In this document: positions 37,922 to 46,747 of the stretch, piece by piece
How positions within the stretch are numbered: position 1 is the stretch's first letter
How the letters are laid out: every line of letters starts with the position of its first letter
Assembly: GCF_019857185.1 (NCBI RefSeq)
Contig: NZ_JAHWXP010000004.1
Location: 124,001 to 188,000 of the forward strand
Direction: 5' to 3'
Source: Alteriqipengyuania abyssalis
GTDB lineage: Bacteria; Pseudomonadota; Alphaproteobacteria; Sphingomonadales; Sphingomonadaceae
Length of the DNA: 64,000 bases
Made by a program: the position numbers and the translations under genes
The notes under the pieces: model-generated
Told to the model about the DNA's origin: nothing
Seen by the model: the letters and a program-made list of their open reading frames with translations, nothing else
Database searches by the model: none

Positions 37922-38521
37922 TCAGCGGAAATTGCAGGCGACGCCGCCCCACAGCACCGCGACCTGATTGTCCTCGATCAGGCCGGAGACCAGCATCTCG
38001 TTGCCGCCGACGGTGAATTCCTCGCCCAGCGTGCTGTCTTCGAACGCGGCGTAGGTCGATAGCTTGCGCAGGTCCGCCGCCGACATCCCCAGCGTCACGC
38101 CATCGGGCCCGGTGAAGCTCGCGCGCTCGCTCGGCCCGTTGACCATCCAGCCGACGAAGCGGTCGTCCTGAAAATTGGCGACGAACTGGTCGAAGGTCGC
38201 GAAGGTCATGGGGCCTGCGCCGCATTCCTCGTTGCTGCCGAATTGCGGGCCGCCGAAAACTGCGGTCAGCGCTTCGACCACCTCGTCCTCACCTTCACCG
38301 AAGTTGAGGACCACCCCATCGCCGCCTGCTTCGGGCGGAGCGATCACCAGCCCGTCTGGCAGCAGGTCGATCGACCTTTCGCTGGGCGCATTGGGCGTCT
38401 GCGCATCGATCTGTTCCTGCGTCACCGGTTCGCTCGGCGCGGGCTCCTGCGCGCCATCATTGCACGCCGCGAGCGAGAGCGCCGCCATCCCGGCCAAGGC
38501 CAATCCGAACCGATGTGTCAT
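37922..38521 (-). CDS. Hypothetical lipoprotein
   Basis: The 199-residue protein has a lipoprotein signal (LALAGMAALSLAAC, lipobox LAAC). A Pro/Glu-rich linker follows, then a domain with VIAPPEAGGDGVVLNFGEGEDEV and repeated short beta-like segments ending VAVLWGGVACNFR. Two Cys (NEECGAG, VACNF) may pair. It precedes the isomerase-like gene by 13 bases on the same strand. No function is proposed. Confidence 0.75.
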   Translation of the reverse strand: MTHRFGLALAGMAALSLAACNDGAQEPAPSEPVTQEQIDAQTPNAPSERSIDLLPDGLVIAPPEAGGDGVVLNFGEGEDEVVEALTAVFGGPQFGSNEECGAGPMTFATFDQFVANFQDDRFVGWMVNGPSERASFTGPDGVTLGMSAADLRKLSTYAAFEDSTLGEEFTVGGNEMLVSGLIEDNQVAVLWGGVACNFR

Positions 38522-38585
38522 GTCACGCTCCCAAGCGAGGTTGTTCCGGCGCGAGAGTGTCAGAGCCGCCCGCGTGCCACAAGCA

Positions 38586-39005
38586 CTAGTCGTCGCCGTC
38601 CCCGCGCGGGCGCTGGTCGATGATCACTCCCGCAGGTTCATCGCGCGGCGGGTCACGTCTTGCCGGCCCCGCATCGTGCCACGATCCGTCGATCGTCTCG
38701 CCCTGCCCGCCGAACATGCCGAACTGGCCGCGAACCCGCTCCAGCCGTCTGGTCAGGAAGCGGCGGAACAGCAGCGGCACCGCCAGTGAGACAACCGCGA
38801 TCGGCACTGCAATCCACCACAGCCAGTCGAGCCAGTCGACACTCTGCGTGAGCAGGAAGATGACCGCGAAAACGACAGCCCAGCGGATCCCCCAACGCAC
38901 GACCAGACGCTTCAGGACAGCCGATGTCTCACGCTCAATCTGCTCGATCGAGCGATCCATCTCGCCCGCCATGCGGCGCTGCTGGTCCGGATCGGGGCCA
39001 AGCAT
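38586..39005 (-). CDS. Hypothetical membrane protein
   Basis: The 139-residue protein has a charged N-terminal helix (DRSIEQIERETSAVLKRL) and two membrane helices (WAVVFAVIFLLTQSVDW; WWIAVPIAVVSLAVPLLF). The cytoplasmic C-terminus is rich in Arg, Asp and Gly and probably disordered. It begins three bases after the asd stop on the same strand, so it is likely cotranscribed with asd. Family not recognised. Confidence 0.7.
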   Translation of the reverse strand: MLGPDPDQQRRMAGEMDRSIEQIERETSAVLKRLVVRWGIRWAVVFAVIFLLTQSVDWLDWLWWIAVPIAVVSLAVPLLFRRFLTRRLERVRGQFGMFGGQGETIDGSWHDAGPARRDPPRDEPAGVIIDQRPRGDGDD

Positions 39006-39008
39006 CGC

Positions 39009-40034
39009 CTAGCCCTTCTTGAGGTGACGGCGACCCAGCAGTTCGGCGATCTGCACGGCGTTGAGCGCGGCGCCCTTGCGCAGGTTGTCAGAGACGCACC
39101 ACAGGTTGAGGCCGTTCTCGACCGTCGGGTCTTCGCGCACGCGGCTGATATAGGTCGCGCCGTCGCCCACGCTTTCCACCGGGGTGATGTAACCTTCATC
39201 CTCGCGCTTATCGACCAGCATGATGCCGGGTGCCTCGCGCAGGATGTCCTGCGCCTGTTCGGCAGTGATCTCGCGCTCGAACTCGATCGTCACCGCTTCG
39301 GAGTGGCCGACGAACACCGGCACGCGCACGCAGGTGGCGGTCAGCTTGATCTTGGGGTCGAGGATCTTCTTGGTCTCGACCACCATCTTCCACTCTTCCT
39401 TGGTCGATCCATCGTCGAGGAAGACGTCGATATGCGGGATCACGTTGAACGCGATCTGCTTGGTGAACTTGCTCGGCTCCACCGGGTCGCCGACGAAGAT
39501 CGCGCGGCTCTGCTGGAACAGCTCGTCCATGCCTTCCTTGCCCGCGCCGGAAACCGACTGGTAGGTCGAGACGACCACACGCTTGATCCCGGCGGCATCG
39601 TGCAGCGGCTTGAGCGCGACGACCAGCTGCGCGGTCGAGCAGTTGGGGTTCGCGATGATGTTCTTCGCGGTGTAGCCGTCGATCGCGTCCGGGTTCACCT
39701 CGGGCACGATCAGCGGCACGTCCGGGTCCATCCGGTAGTGCGAGGAATTGTCGATCACCACGCAGCCCGCCGCAGCAGCCTTGGGCGCATATTCCTTGGC
39801 AATCGCGCCACCGGCGGAAAACAGCGCGATATCCCACCCGGTGAAGTCGAAATGTTCGAGGTTCTTGCACTTGAGCATCTTTCCGGTGTCGCCGAATTCG
39901 ATCTCGGTGCCCTGGCTGCGCGAGCTGGCCAGCGCCACGATCTCGTCGATCGGGAACTCGCGCTCCGCCAGAACCTGCATCATTTCACGCCCGACATTCC
40001 CCGTCGCGCCGACAACGGCGACCTTGTAACCCAT
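39009..40034 (-). CDS. asd: Aspartate-semialdehyde dehydrogenase
   Basis: The 341-residue enzyme is started at the ATG at 40034 (MGYKVAVVGATGNVGREM); a TTG one codon earlier is less likely. The nucleotide site is VGATGNVG, the catalytic cysteine is in IANPNCSTAQL, and the later VSGAGKEGMDEL and GHSEAVTIEFE are family typical. It reduces aspartyl phosphate to the semialdehyde, the branch point to lysine/DAP, threonine and methionine. Confidence 0.96.
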   Translation of the reverse strand: MGYKVAVVGATGNVGREMMQVLAEREFPIDEIVALASSRSQGTEIEFGDTGKMLKCKNLEHFDFTGWDIALFSAGGAIAKEYAPKAAAAGCVVIDNSSHYRMDPDVPLIVPEVNPDAIDGYTAKNIIANPNCSTAQLVVALKPLHDAAGIKRVVVSTYQSVSGAGKEGMDELFQQSRAIFVGDPVEPSKFTKQIAFNVIPHIDVFLDDGSTKEEWKMVVETKKILDPKIKLTATCVRVPVFVGHSEAVTIEFEREITAEQAQDILREAPGIMLVDKREDEGYITPVESVGDGATYISRVREDPTVENGLNLWCVSDNLRKGAALNAVQIAELLGRRHLKKG

Positions 40035-40101
40035 CAATCACTCCTGTTCGTGCTGCACCGCCACATGGGGCCAAGCGCGCCGCGCCGCAAGCGATTGTGG
40101 G

Positions 40102-41289
40102 TCAGATCAGCTTCGCCATGTGCAGGAGCAAGACGGCCAGCGCCGCAAAGGCGAGCACGGCGCCGGGCAACGTGATCCATCGCTTGCCGACATTCTCCTT
40201 CACCGCCAGCGCATTGAGCGTGCCGAACACGAGCAGGAAGACCACGCTCGCCCCGCTGACCAGCCCGTCGAGCCCGCCCATCACCGCCAGCGCCAGCGCG
40301 CCTGCTGCCAGCAGCAGCACTGCCCAGTATGGCGACCCTTCCGAGTTCTCGCGCCCCAACGCGCCGGGCAGGCCCCCATCCTGTGCCACCTCGCGCGCCA
40401 GCCGGGCGGAGCTGAACAGCGTCGCATTGATCGCGCTCGCAGTGGAAAGCGCCGCGGCGATGGTTACCGCGATCAGGCCGGGGGTGCCGAGCGCCGCCTG
40501 CCCGGCGCGGGACAGCGCGACCTCGCCATCCTCGATCACCGCCTGCGTGCCCGTCAGCATCGGCACCGCCAGCGCGACCAGCACGTAGATCAGCGCCGCG
40601 CTGCCGATGGCGAGCGGCATGATCCGCCGCATCACCCGCTTGCGGTCCTTCATCTCGTCGTAGTCGTAGGCGACCAGTTCGAACCCCTCGTAGGCCATGA
40701 ACACCGATGCCGCGCCGATCACGATCCCGATCAGGCCCGGTTGCTGCGCGATGGAGAGCTTGTCCGCCTCGAACTGCGAAAGGCCGAATGCGGCGAGCGC
40801 GGCAAGGATCGCGAGCTTGATCGCAACGATGGCGATCTCCACCCCCGCCGCCTGCCCAGCCCCGCGCAGGTTGATCGCGGTCATCGCCAGGATCACCGCA
40901 GAGGCCATCGCCGGGGGGAGCCAGCCAGGCCCGTCGATCGCCTGCCCCAGATAGGCCCCGAAAGTGTAGGCATAGACTGCGCAGGTCAGCACGTATCCCG
41001 CCAGCAGTACCCAGGCAGACCAGCGGGCGAGCCGGGTAAACTTGAGGTCGCGCAGGAAGGTGTAGATGCCGCCCGCCTCGTCCTTCGCCACCGTCAGCGC
41101 GGCAAGGCTGTGTCCGGTGGCATAGGCCACCAGCCCGCCGAGCACGAAGCTGAGCGCGGCCCAGTGCCCCGCGCTGGACATGACCACGCCCAGCGTCGAG
41201 AAAATCCCGCCGCCGACCATCCCGCCGACCGCGATCGCCCAGACCGCTGCAAGACCGAGCTGGCCCCCGGTCGACTGCTTTTCGCTCAT
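40102..41289 (-). CDS. APC superfamily amino acid permease
   Basis: The 395-residue membrane protein has about 11-12 hydrophobic helices. The first helix carries VGGMVGGGIFSTLG, the unwound substrate-binding segment typical of the APC family. A conserved FMAYEGFELVAYDYDEMKD occurs near helix 6. It overlaps the upstream DPP IV gene by four bases, so peptide breakdown and amino acid import seem linked. Substrate range cannot be read from the sequence. Confidence 0.85.
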   Translation of the reverse strand: MSEKQSTGGQLGLAAVWAIAVGGMVGGGIFSTLGVVMSSAGHWAALSFVLGGLVAYATGHSLAALTVAKDEAGGIYTFLRDLKFTRLARWSAWVLLAGYVLTCAVYAYTFGAYLGQAIDGPGWLPPAMASAVILAMTAINLRGAGQAAGVEIAIVAIKLAILAALAAFGLSQFEADKLSIAQQPGLIGIVIGAASVFMAYEGFELVAYDYDEMKDRKRVMRRIMPLAIGSAALIYVLVALAVPMLTGTQAVIEDGEVALSRAGQAALGTPGLIAVTIAAALSTASAINATLFSSARLAREVAQDGGLPGALGRENSEGSPYWAVLLLAAGALALAVMGGLDGLVSGASVVFLLVFGTLNALAVKENVGKRWITLPGAVLAFAALAVLLLHMAKLI

Positions 41290-43526
41290 TCCGGCGGTGT
41301 TACCCCGTGGCTATCCAGGAAATCGAAGATCGTGTGCCACAGGTGCACGCTGATCTTCGGCCCGCTGACCCGGTGGGTATAGCCCGGATAGAGCATCATC
41401 TCGAACGGCACCGCCGCTTCCTGCAAGGTCGAGATCAGCTCGGTCGAATTCTCGAACACCACGTTGTCGTCCGCCATCCCGTGGATCAGCAACAGGGGAT
41501 CGGTCATCTCGGTCGCTTTGGGAATCGCGCTCGCCGCTTCGTAGGCTTCGGGCACTGCGTTCGGGTCGCCCATGAAACGTTCGGTATAGTGGGTGTCGTA
41601 CAGTTCCCACCGGGTGACCGGAGCGCCGGACACGCCTGCGGCATAGAGGCCGGGATCGGCCTGCAACTGCTTGAGCGTCATGTACCCGCCATAGGACCAA
41701 CCGTAGATTGCCAGCTTGTCCGGATCGACGAAGTCGAGCGACTTGAGAAACTCCGCGCCCGCCTTCTGGTCGCGCACCTCGACCCCGCCCATAGCGTGGT
41801 AGATCGGCTGCTCGAACGCGACGCCCCGGTTGGCCGAGCCGCGATTGTCGAGCACGAAGTAAACATAGCCCTTGTCGACGATCGCCTGCGGCAGCGCGCC
41901 CTTCCACCCGCGATCAACCATCTGCGGGCCGGGCCCGCCATAGTGCATGATGAACACGGGGTACTTCTTGCCCGGCTCCATCTTGGGCTTGAGCATCATA
42001 TAATGCAGCGGCGTGCCATCCTCCGCAGGCAGCGTGCCGAATTCGGGCCACACATGGCTGGCGAGATAGGGCGCGTAGGGGTGATCTGCGTCGAGCGCGT
42101 TTTCCTCCACCCACGCCAGGCGTTGCCCATCAGTATCGGCGAGGTAGCTTTGCGGCGGCTGGCTCGGCGAAGACCGGCTGATGAGCAGCGTCTGGCCCTG
42201 CTGGTCCATGCTCGCGCTGTTGGTGAAGCCGGGGTCGGTCAGCAATGCGCCATCCGCCTGCCCGTCGAGCGAGGCGCGATAGATCTGCTGGGTCAGCACA
42301 TTGGTCGTCGCCTGGTAGAAGAACACGCCGGTCTCTTCGTTGAGTCCGACCAGCGAGGTCACGGGTTCGTCCCCACGGGTCAGCTGCTGCCAGTCCTTAC
42401 CGTCGAAGCGGTAGAACTGCCCGTAACCGTCGCGTTCGGACCACCACAGCAGGCTTCCGTCGTCGAGAAAGCGGTAATTGGCCGACAGGTTGATCCAGTA
42501 GTCGGGCCGCGCCGCTTCTTCGGTAAACCAGACCTCGCTTGCCCCGGTTGCGGGATCGACCTTGAGCACGTCGAGCCGGGTCTGCTCGCGGTTCTGGCGC
42601 TGGACATACAGCGCGCTGCCATCGGGGGCCCAGTCGACCCGGGCGAGGTATATGTCGGGGTTGTCCCCCAGATCGACCTTCACCCGGTTCGCGCCGTCCG
42701 GGTCCATCACGAACAGCTCGACGATGGCGTTGTCGCTGCCCGCCACGGGGTAGCGCTGGTCGAACACCTTGGTCCCGGTCGCGCCGATCGCCGCGCGGGT
42801 GACCACGCCCACCGGGCTCTCGTCGGTCCGTTGTACCGCGATCCGGCTATCGTCGGGATTCCACCAGAAGCCGGCCATCCGGCCCATTTCTTCCTGTGCA
42901 ACGAATTCCGCCTCGCCCCAGCGGATCAACTCGCCTTCCTTGGGCGTGATCGGCTGCGCGTCGCCGCCCACCGGGCCAACCCACAGCTGCCGGTCGCGCA
43001 CGAAGGAGACGAAGTCGCCCTCCGGGCTGAGCTTGGGATTGAGCTCGCTCTCCTCGGTATCGGTCAGCCGGGTGACGGTGCCGTCCAGCTTCGCGAGGTA
43101 GAGATCGCCGTCCAGCGGCACCAGCACGCCCGATCCATCCGCATTCCACTGATAAGCGATGATGCCCTTGAGATTGCCGACCCGCGCCCGCTCGCGCTGC
43201 ATCTTCTCGTCTTCGGACAGCTCGCGACCCGAGCCCAGCGCTTCGCTGTCGACCAGCATGGTCCATTCACCGCTCTGCCGGTCGTAGCCCCACAGATCGT
43301 AGCGTTCGCGATCATCCGCGCGGTTGCGCAGCAGGGTGAGATAGCGGCCATCGGGCGAAAGCTTCGCCTGGCGCGGGCTCGGCCCGTCGAGGCCGGGGCT
43401 GGCGAAGACGCGTTCGATGGTGAGGTCTGCGTTCTGGATGGCCTGGCTGGTCATGGCGTCGCTCTCCTGCGCGGCAAGCGGTGTGGCAAGGGCGAGAATG
43501 GCTGCGGCGGCAAACAGGTGGCGCAT
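41286..43526 (-). CDS. Dipeptidyl peptidase IV-type S9 family serine peptidase
   Basis: The 746-residue protein begins with a signal peptide (LFAAAAILALATPLAAQ) and so is periplasmic. An eight-bladed propeller region (about 60-490) contains AEFVAQEEMGRM, the Glu pair that binds peptide N-termini in DPP IV. The hydrolase domain has the nucleophile GWSYGGY near residue 610, Asp in HGMADDNVV and His in YPGYTHRVSG. It removes N-terminal dipeptides, often X-Pro. An amino acid permease gene is translationally coupled behind it. Confidence 0.94.
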   Translation of the reverse strand: MRHLFAAAAILALATPLAAQESDAMTSQAIQNADLTIERVFASPGLDGPSPRQAKLSPDGRYLTLLRNRADDRERYDLWGYDRQSGEWTMLVDSEALGSGRELSEDEKMQRERARVGNLKGIIAYQWNADGSGVLVPLDGDLYLAKLDGTVTRLTDTEESELNPKLSPEGDFVSFVRDRQLWVGPVGGDAQPITPKEGELIRWGEAEFVAQEEMGRMAGFWWNPDDSRIAVQRTDESPVGVVTRAAIGATGTKVFDQRYPVAGSDNAIVELFVMDPDGANRVKVDLGDNPDIYLARVDWAPDGSALYVQRQNREQTRLDVLKVDPATGASEVWFTEEAARPDYWINLSANYRFLDDGSLLWWSERDGYGQFYRFDGKDWQQLTRGDEPVTSLVGLNEETGVFFYQATTNVLTQQIYRASLDGQADGALLTDPGFTNSASMDQQGQTLLISRSSPSQPPQSYLADTDGQRLAWVEENALDADHPYAPYLASHVWPEFGTLPAEDGTPLHYMMLKPKMEPGKKYPVFIMHYGGPGPQMVDRGWKGALPQAIVDKGYVYFVLDNRGSANRGVAFEQPIYHAMGGVEVRDQKAGAEFLKSLDFVDPDKLAIYGWSYGGYMTLKQLQADPGLYAAGVSGAPVTRWELYDTHYTERFMGDPNAVPEAYEAASAIPKATEMTDPLLLIHGMADDNVVFENSTELISTLQEAAVPFEMMLYPGYTHRVSGPKISVHLWHTIFDFLDSHGVTPPE

Positions 43527-43620
43527 TGATGTAAGTCCTCTCCGTCGTCACCGCACGCAGCCCGCAGGGGCGCGCGGCGATCCCGTGGCCTAACGCCCGA
43601 CATGCAGGGCGATACGCCAT

Positions 43621-43694
43621 GGATTGCTTCGTCGCGTAGTCTATCCTGAGCGGCTGCTGCAAGCAGCCAGCCGAAGGGCTCCTCGCAATGACGG
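43621..43694. repeat. Composite intergenic repeat
   Basis: The outer parts GGATTGCTTCGTCGC (43621-43635) and CTCCTCGCAATGACG (43679-43693) match a repeat I recall as common near bacterial genes. Nested inside is CCTGAGC, a perfect hairpin GGCTGCT-GCA-AGCAGCC (43652-43668) and GCCGAAGGG. It lies between the DPP IV promoter side and the rplS terminator in a 248-base spacer that holds nothing else. Confidence 0.6.
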
Positions 43695-43715
43695 GGGAGA
43701 ATGACAAGCTTGCAA

Positions 43716-43748
43716 CGAAAAAGGGCGGCCCTGCCGGACCGCCCTTTC
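43716..43748 (-). terminator. Terminator after rplS
   Basis: On the minus strand AAAGGGCGG (43747-43739) pairs with CCGCCCTTT (43728-43720), and the T-run continues to 43718. It closes the ribosome cluster downstream of rplS. Confidence 0.8.
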
Positions 43749-43774
43749 CTGTTTCGCTTGTCAGAAAGCCGCGC

Positions 43775-44161
43775 TTACGCGTCCTTCTTCTCACCCTTGG
43801 CGGGGCGCACATCGCGGCGTTCGGCGATGCGCGCGCTCTTGCCGGTGCGGCCGCGCAGATAGTACAGCTTCGCACGACGCACGACGCCGCGGCGGACCAC
43901 GGTGATGGAGTCGACGATCGGCGAATAGAGCGGGAACACACGCTCCACGCCTTCGCCGAAGCTCATCTTGCGAACGGTGAAGTTGGAACCCATGCCGCGG
44001 TTCGAACGCGCGATGACCACGCCTTCGAAGTTCTGAATACGCTCACGCGTACCTTCGACGACCTTCACGCCAACGCGCACGGTGTCGCCCGAGCGGAATT
44101 CCGGAATATCCTTGCCGAGATTTTCAATCGCTTCGGCTTCGAGCTGCTGAATCAGGTTCAT
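43775..44161 (-). CDS. rplS: 50S ribosomal protein L19
   Basis: The 128-residue protein starts [20 protein letters not shown] at the ATG at 44161; the longer frame reads into trm[46 protein letters not shown] and [15 protein letters not shown] are standard. L19 lies at the 30S-50S interface. Its start overlaps the trmD stop (ATGA). A terminator follows. Confidence 0.97.
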   Translation of the reverse strand: MNLIQQLEAEAIENLGKDIPEFRSGDTVRVGVKVVEGTRERIQNFEGVVIARSNRGMGSNFTVRKMSFGEGVERVFPLYSPIVDSITVVRRGVVRRAKLYYLRGRTGKSARIAERRDVRPAKGEKKDA

Positions 44162-45018
44162 TGGTCCTGGTCCTTCGTTTCTCGCTGCGCGCCAGAGGCA
44201 GACTGGACCGGAGCATCGGTGTGACGCTCCCACAAATCCGGCCTGCGTAACCGTGTCATTTCTTCGGAGCGTCGCTTTCGCCACGCCGCGATCTTCGCAT
44301 GATCCCCCGATCGCAGCACTTCGGGGATCGTGCGCCCTTCCCATTCCTGAGGTCGGGTGTAGTGCGGGTATTCCAGAAGGCCGTCCTCGAACGACTCCTC
44401 GGTCCCGCTTGAAGCCGCGCCCATTACTCCCGGAAGCAACCGAATGCAAGCGTCGAGTATGGCGATTGCGGCAGTCTCTCCGCCCGACAGGACGATGTCC
44501 GCCAGGCTGACTTCCTCGATATAGGGCCGCGCCTCGAACAGGCGCTCGTCGAACCCCTCGAACCGGCCGCACAGGATAGTGACGCCCGGCCCTTCCGCGA
44601 TCTCGCGAATGCGCGCCTGGGTGATCGGTTTTCCGCGGGGAGTCATGGCGAGGACGGGGATCGGCCTACTCTCCCCCTCCCCTTCAGGGGAGGGGGTCGG
44701 GGGAAGGGGCAAAGGATCGCGCTGGAGGGCCTCGCCCGGGGAAAGCCCCCCTCCCAACCTTCCCCCCTGAAGGGGTGAGGGCTTTTGCGTCACACTATCC
44801 AGCGCCGCTGCCAGCACATCGCACCTGAGCACCATGCCCGCCCCGCCGCCTGCAGGCGTATCGTCCACCGTACGATGCTTGTCGGTCGCGAAATCGCGAA
44901 TTTGCACGGTGTCGAGCGACCATGCGCCCTCGCGCAGCGCACGCCCGGCGAGCGACACGCCGAGCGGGCCGGGAAACATCTCTGGATACAGGGTCAGGAC
45001 GGTGGCGGTGAACGAAAT
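44158..45018 (-). CDS. trmD: tRNA (guanine-N1)-methyltransferase with a repeat-derived insert and a likely ATT start
   Basis: TrmD methylates G37 of tRNAs and prevents frameshifting. Core motifs are present: [56 protein letters not shown] and [12 protein letters not shown]. The protein is 286 residues, about 40 more than usual. The excess (about residues 79-117) is encoded by a double-hairpin repeat at 44669-44784 in a loop between conserved segments. The frame has no ATG, GTG or TTG near the conserved start. ATT at 45018, aligned with the usual MSF or MTF start and preceded by GGAG at good distance, is the best candidate. A TTG at 45114 would add 32 unrelated residues across the upstream gene. 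Confidence 0.88.
   Translation of the reverse strand: MSFTATVLTLYPEMFPGPLGVSLAGRALREGAWSLDTVQIRDFATDKHRTVDDTPAGGGAGMVLRCDVLAAALDSVTQKPSPLQGGRLGGGLSPGEALQRDPLPLPPTPSPEGEGESRPIPVLAMTPRGKPITQARIREIAEGPGVTILCGRFEGFDERLFEARPYIEEVSLADIVLSGGETAAIAILDACIRLLPGVMGAASSGTEESFEDGLLEYPHYTRPQEWEGRTIPEVLRSGDHAKIAAWRKRRSEEMTRLRRPDLWERHTDAPVQSASGAQRETKDQDQ
44669..44784. repeat. Double-hairpin repeat element inside trmD
   Basis: The left hairpin is perfect: CCCCCTCCCC (44673-44682), TTCA, GGGGAGGGGG (44687-44696). The right one is CCCCCC (44762-44767), TGAA, GGGG (44772-44775), and between them is CCTCCCAACC (44750-44759). Reverse-complemented, it aligns along its length with the element at 48437-48543. Its length adds whole codons, keeping trmD in frame. 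Confidence 0.85.
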
Positions 45019-45296
45019 CGAATTTTCTCCAGGATGAGCAACGACACGGCAGATGCCAGTACGAATACGACGTGGAACAGAGGGTACAGCATGATCGCGC
45101 CGGCCGCATTCCAAGGCATCAGACCCGGGTAAATCCAGAAATAGGCAACGACCGCTGGCAGGAATGGGACCACCAGTAACGCCAGTCGAACTTGCCAGCG
45201 CTCATCGCGCACTACAGCCCGTACGCACAGATTTCCAATCAGGCAGATGAGGAAGACAGCGCCCAGAATGGCGGAAAGGAAGGCCAAAATCCCCAT
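44994..45296 (-). CDS. Small hypothetical membrane protein
   Basis: The protein is 100 residues from the ATG at 45296; a GTG at 45329 would overlap the previous gene. It has three hydrophobic helices ([59 protein letters not shown]) and a short basic tail. Its 3' end overlaps the putative ATT start of trmD by 25 bases. It is one of five genes lying between rimM and trmD. Family unknown. Confidence 0.6.
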   Translation of the reverse strand: MGILAFLSAILGAVFLICLIGNLCVRAVVRDERWQVRLALLVVPFLPAVVAYFWIYPGLMPWNAAGAIMLYPLFHVVFVLASAVSLLILEKIRFRSPPPS

Positions 45297-45316
45297 AGAT
45301 GAAGCGAAGCTCGCGA

Positions 45317-46144
45317 CTACCCCCCGCACCCGCCGCAGCCACCGCCGCCGCAGCCCGATCCGCCGCCGTCGCCCCCGCCATCTCCGGCATAGCCCGCATC
45401 CCCGCCGCCGCCATGGCGCATCGCGTGCAGCGGGTCGAACGGCGTGCCCGCCAGCACGGCGGTGCCGAAGATCGCGACCCCCAGCCCCATCTGGTCGCGG
45501 GTCGGCGCGCGTTTCAGCCCGACATGCTCCTGCCGTGCCTCCTTCAGCGCGCGCTCGCCCTCACGGGTGCGGCGCAGCCCGGCGATCAGGCGCCAGCCGA
45601 TCACCACCACGCCCAGCGCGATCAGGATCACCAGGATGCCAACCGGCTCCCCCTCCGCGCTCCCGGCCTGCAGGCGGTATAGCCCGAGCAGCACGATCGC
45701 GAGCATCGGCAGCGCGGCCACGATCCGCACCGGCAGCGCCTGGCCCGATCCGGTCAGCAGCCCCGCATCGACCAGCGCGTCGCGATCCGCCTGATAGCCC
45801 CCGTCGATCGCGCGCGCGAAGGTTCGCCACCCGAAGCTGTCGCCCAGCGACATCAGCCGCGTTTCCGCGCCGCCCGAGGCAGCCTGCCGGTCGCGCACGT
45901 GGAATTTCTTGCCCTCCAGCTCCAGCCTTCCCGAGGCGAGCAGGTCGGCCATCACCGCCTCGGCATAGCGGGCCTTGCCGCTTGCCAGCGCGGCGAACTG
46001 GCCGAAATCGCGCGGGCGGCCCGGCTCGCCTGCCGGGCGCAGGATCGCGGGCACGATCAGCGCGAGCAGCCAGCCGAGCACGATCAGCCCGGCATAGAGC
46101 ATGATGAACTGTGCCGCGCCGTATTGCGCCAGATCGATATTCAT
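45317..46144 (-). CDS. TIGR04222 family membrane protein with Gly/Cys-rich C-terminus
   Basis: The 275-residue protein has membrane helices at about 15-37, 140-160 and 165-190 with soluble segments between. It ends in a Gly-rich tail with isolated cysteines (GSGCGGGGCGGCGG), the feature of the TIGR04222 family (near uncomplexed cysteines). The neighbouring gene 46158-46709 is the usual companion type. The role is unknown; the tail might be modified or bind metal. Confidence 0.78.
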   Translation of the reverse strand: MNIDLAQYGAAQFIMLYAGLIVLGWLLALIVPAILRPAGEPGRPRDFGQFAALASGKARYAEAVMADLLASGRLELEGKKFHVRDRQAASGGAETRLMSLGDSFGWRTFARAIDGGYQADRDALVDAGLLTGSGQALPVRIVAALPMLAIVLLGLYRLQAGSAEGEPVGILVILIALGVVVIGWRLIAGLRRTREGERALKEARQEHVGLKRAPTRDQMGLGVAIFGTAVLAGTPFDPLHAMRHGGGGDAGYAGDGGGDGGGSGCGGGGCGGCGG

Positions 46145-46157
46145 TGCGCCCCACTCC

Positions 46158-46709
46158 TCACAGCAGCACCCCCAGTGCCAGCGCGGTCAGCGCTAGCCCG
46201 ATCGCCGCGGCGAAACCATAGGCTTTGCCGCGCGGCACGATGAAGGCGTCCGCCGGGTTCACCCGCACCGCCTTGGGATCGACGAGGAAGCGGCGACGCG
46301 CATCGGGCCAGATATCCTCCGGCGCAGGCTCGCCGAAATGCGCTTCATAGCTGGCGAGCGTTTGCGCATACTGATCGTAATAGCGCGTCCGTTCCACCGT
46401 CCCGCCCGCGGTCGGCCCATGGTGCAGCGGCATGCGCAGCACCTCCGGGCAAAAGCGCTCCCAGTAGTCGCGGCTGAAGGTCAGGTGCAGGTGCCATGCC
46501 TGATCGACCGCGTCCGAGGGCGTGACCTCATGCCCAGCCTCGCAGGCGAGCCAGCAGAACCGCTTGTACTCGGTGAGGACGCGCGCGGCATAGTCCGCGC
46601 TCCAGCGGTTCTCCCGCGCGAGGCGCTGGGCGAAGGTGAACGCAGCATCCGCCGGGCCGATCTCGTAATCGGCCAGCCGCCACCACAGATCGGTTTCGAA
46701 CGCGCTCAT
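46158..46709 (-). CDS. Glycine-rich-domain-protein-like protein, companion of the TIGR04222 protein
   Basis: The 183-residue protein contains EYKRFCWLACEAGHEVTPSD, then VDQAWHLHLTFSRDYWERFC and MPLHHGPTAGG, the pattern seen in bacterial relatives of plant glycine-rich domain proteins. A single membrane helix closes the C-terminus (YGFAAAIGLALTALALGVLL). It begins a run with the TIGR04222 gene 13 bases downstream. Conserved His, Trp and Cys suggest a metal or catalytic site, but the activity is unknown. Confidence 0.72.
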   Translation of the reverse strand: MSAFETDLWWRLADYEIGPADAAFTFAQRLARENRWSADYAARVLTEYKRFCWLACEAGHEVTPSDAVDQAWHLHLTFSRDYWERFCPEVLRMPLHHGPTAGGTVERTRYYDQYAQTLASYEAHFGEPAPEDIWPDARRRFLVDPKAVRVNPADAFIVPRGKAYGFAAAIGLALTALALGVLL

Positions 46710-46747
46710 CCGCGCACTATCGGTGCACAGGCGCGCTCAGGCCAGCG

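Noticed and set aside
44158-45018. trmD disrupted by an insertion
   Set aside because: The frame is uninterrupted through the repeat and all catalytic segments are present.
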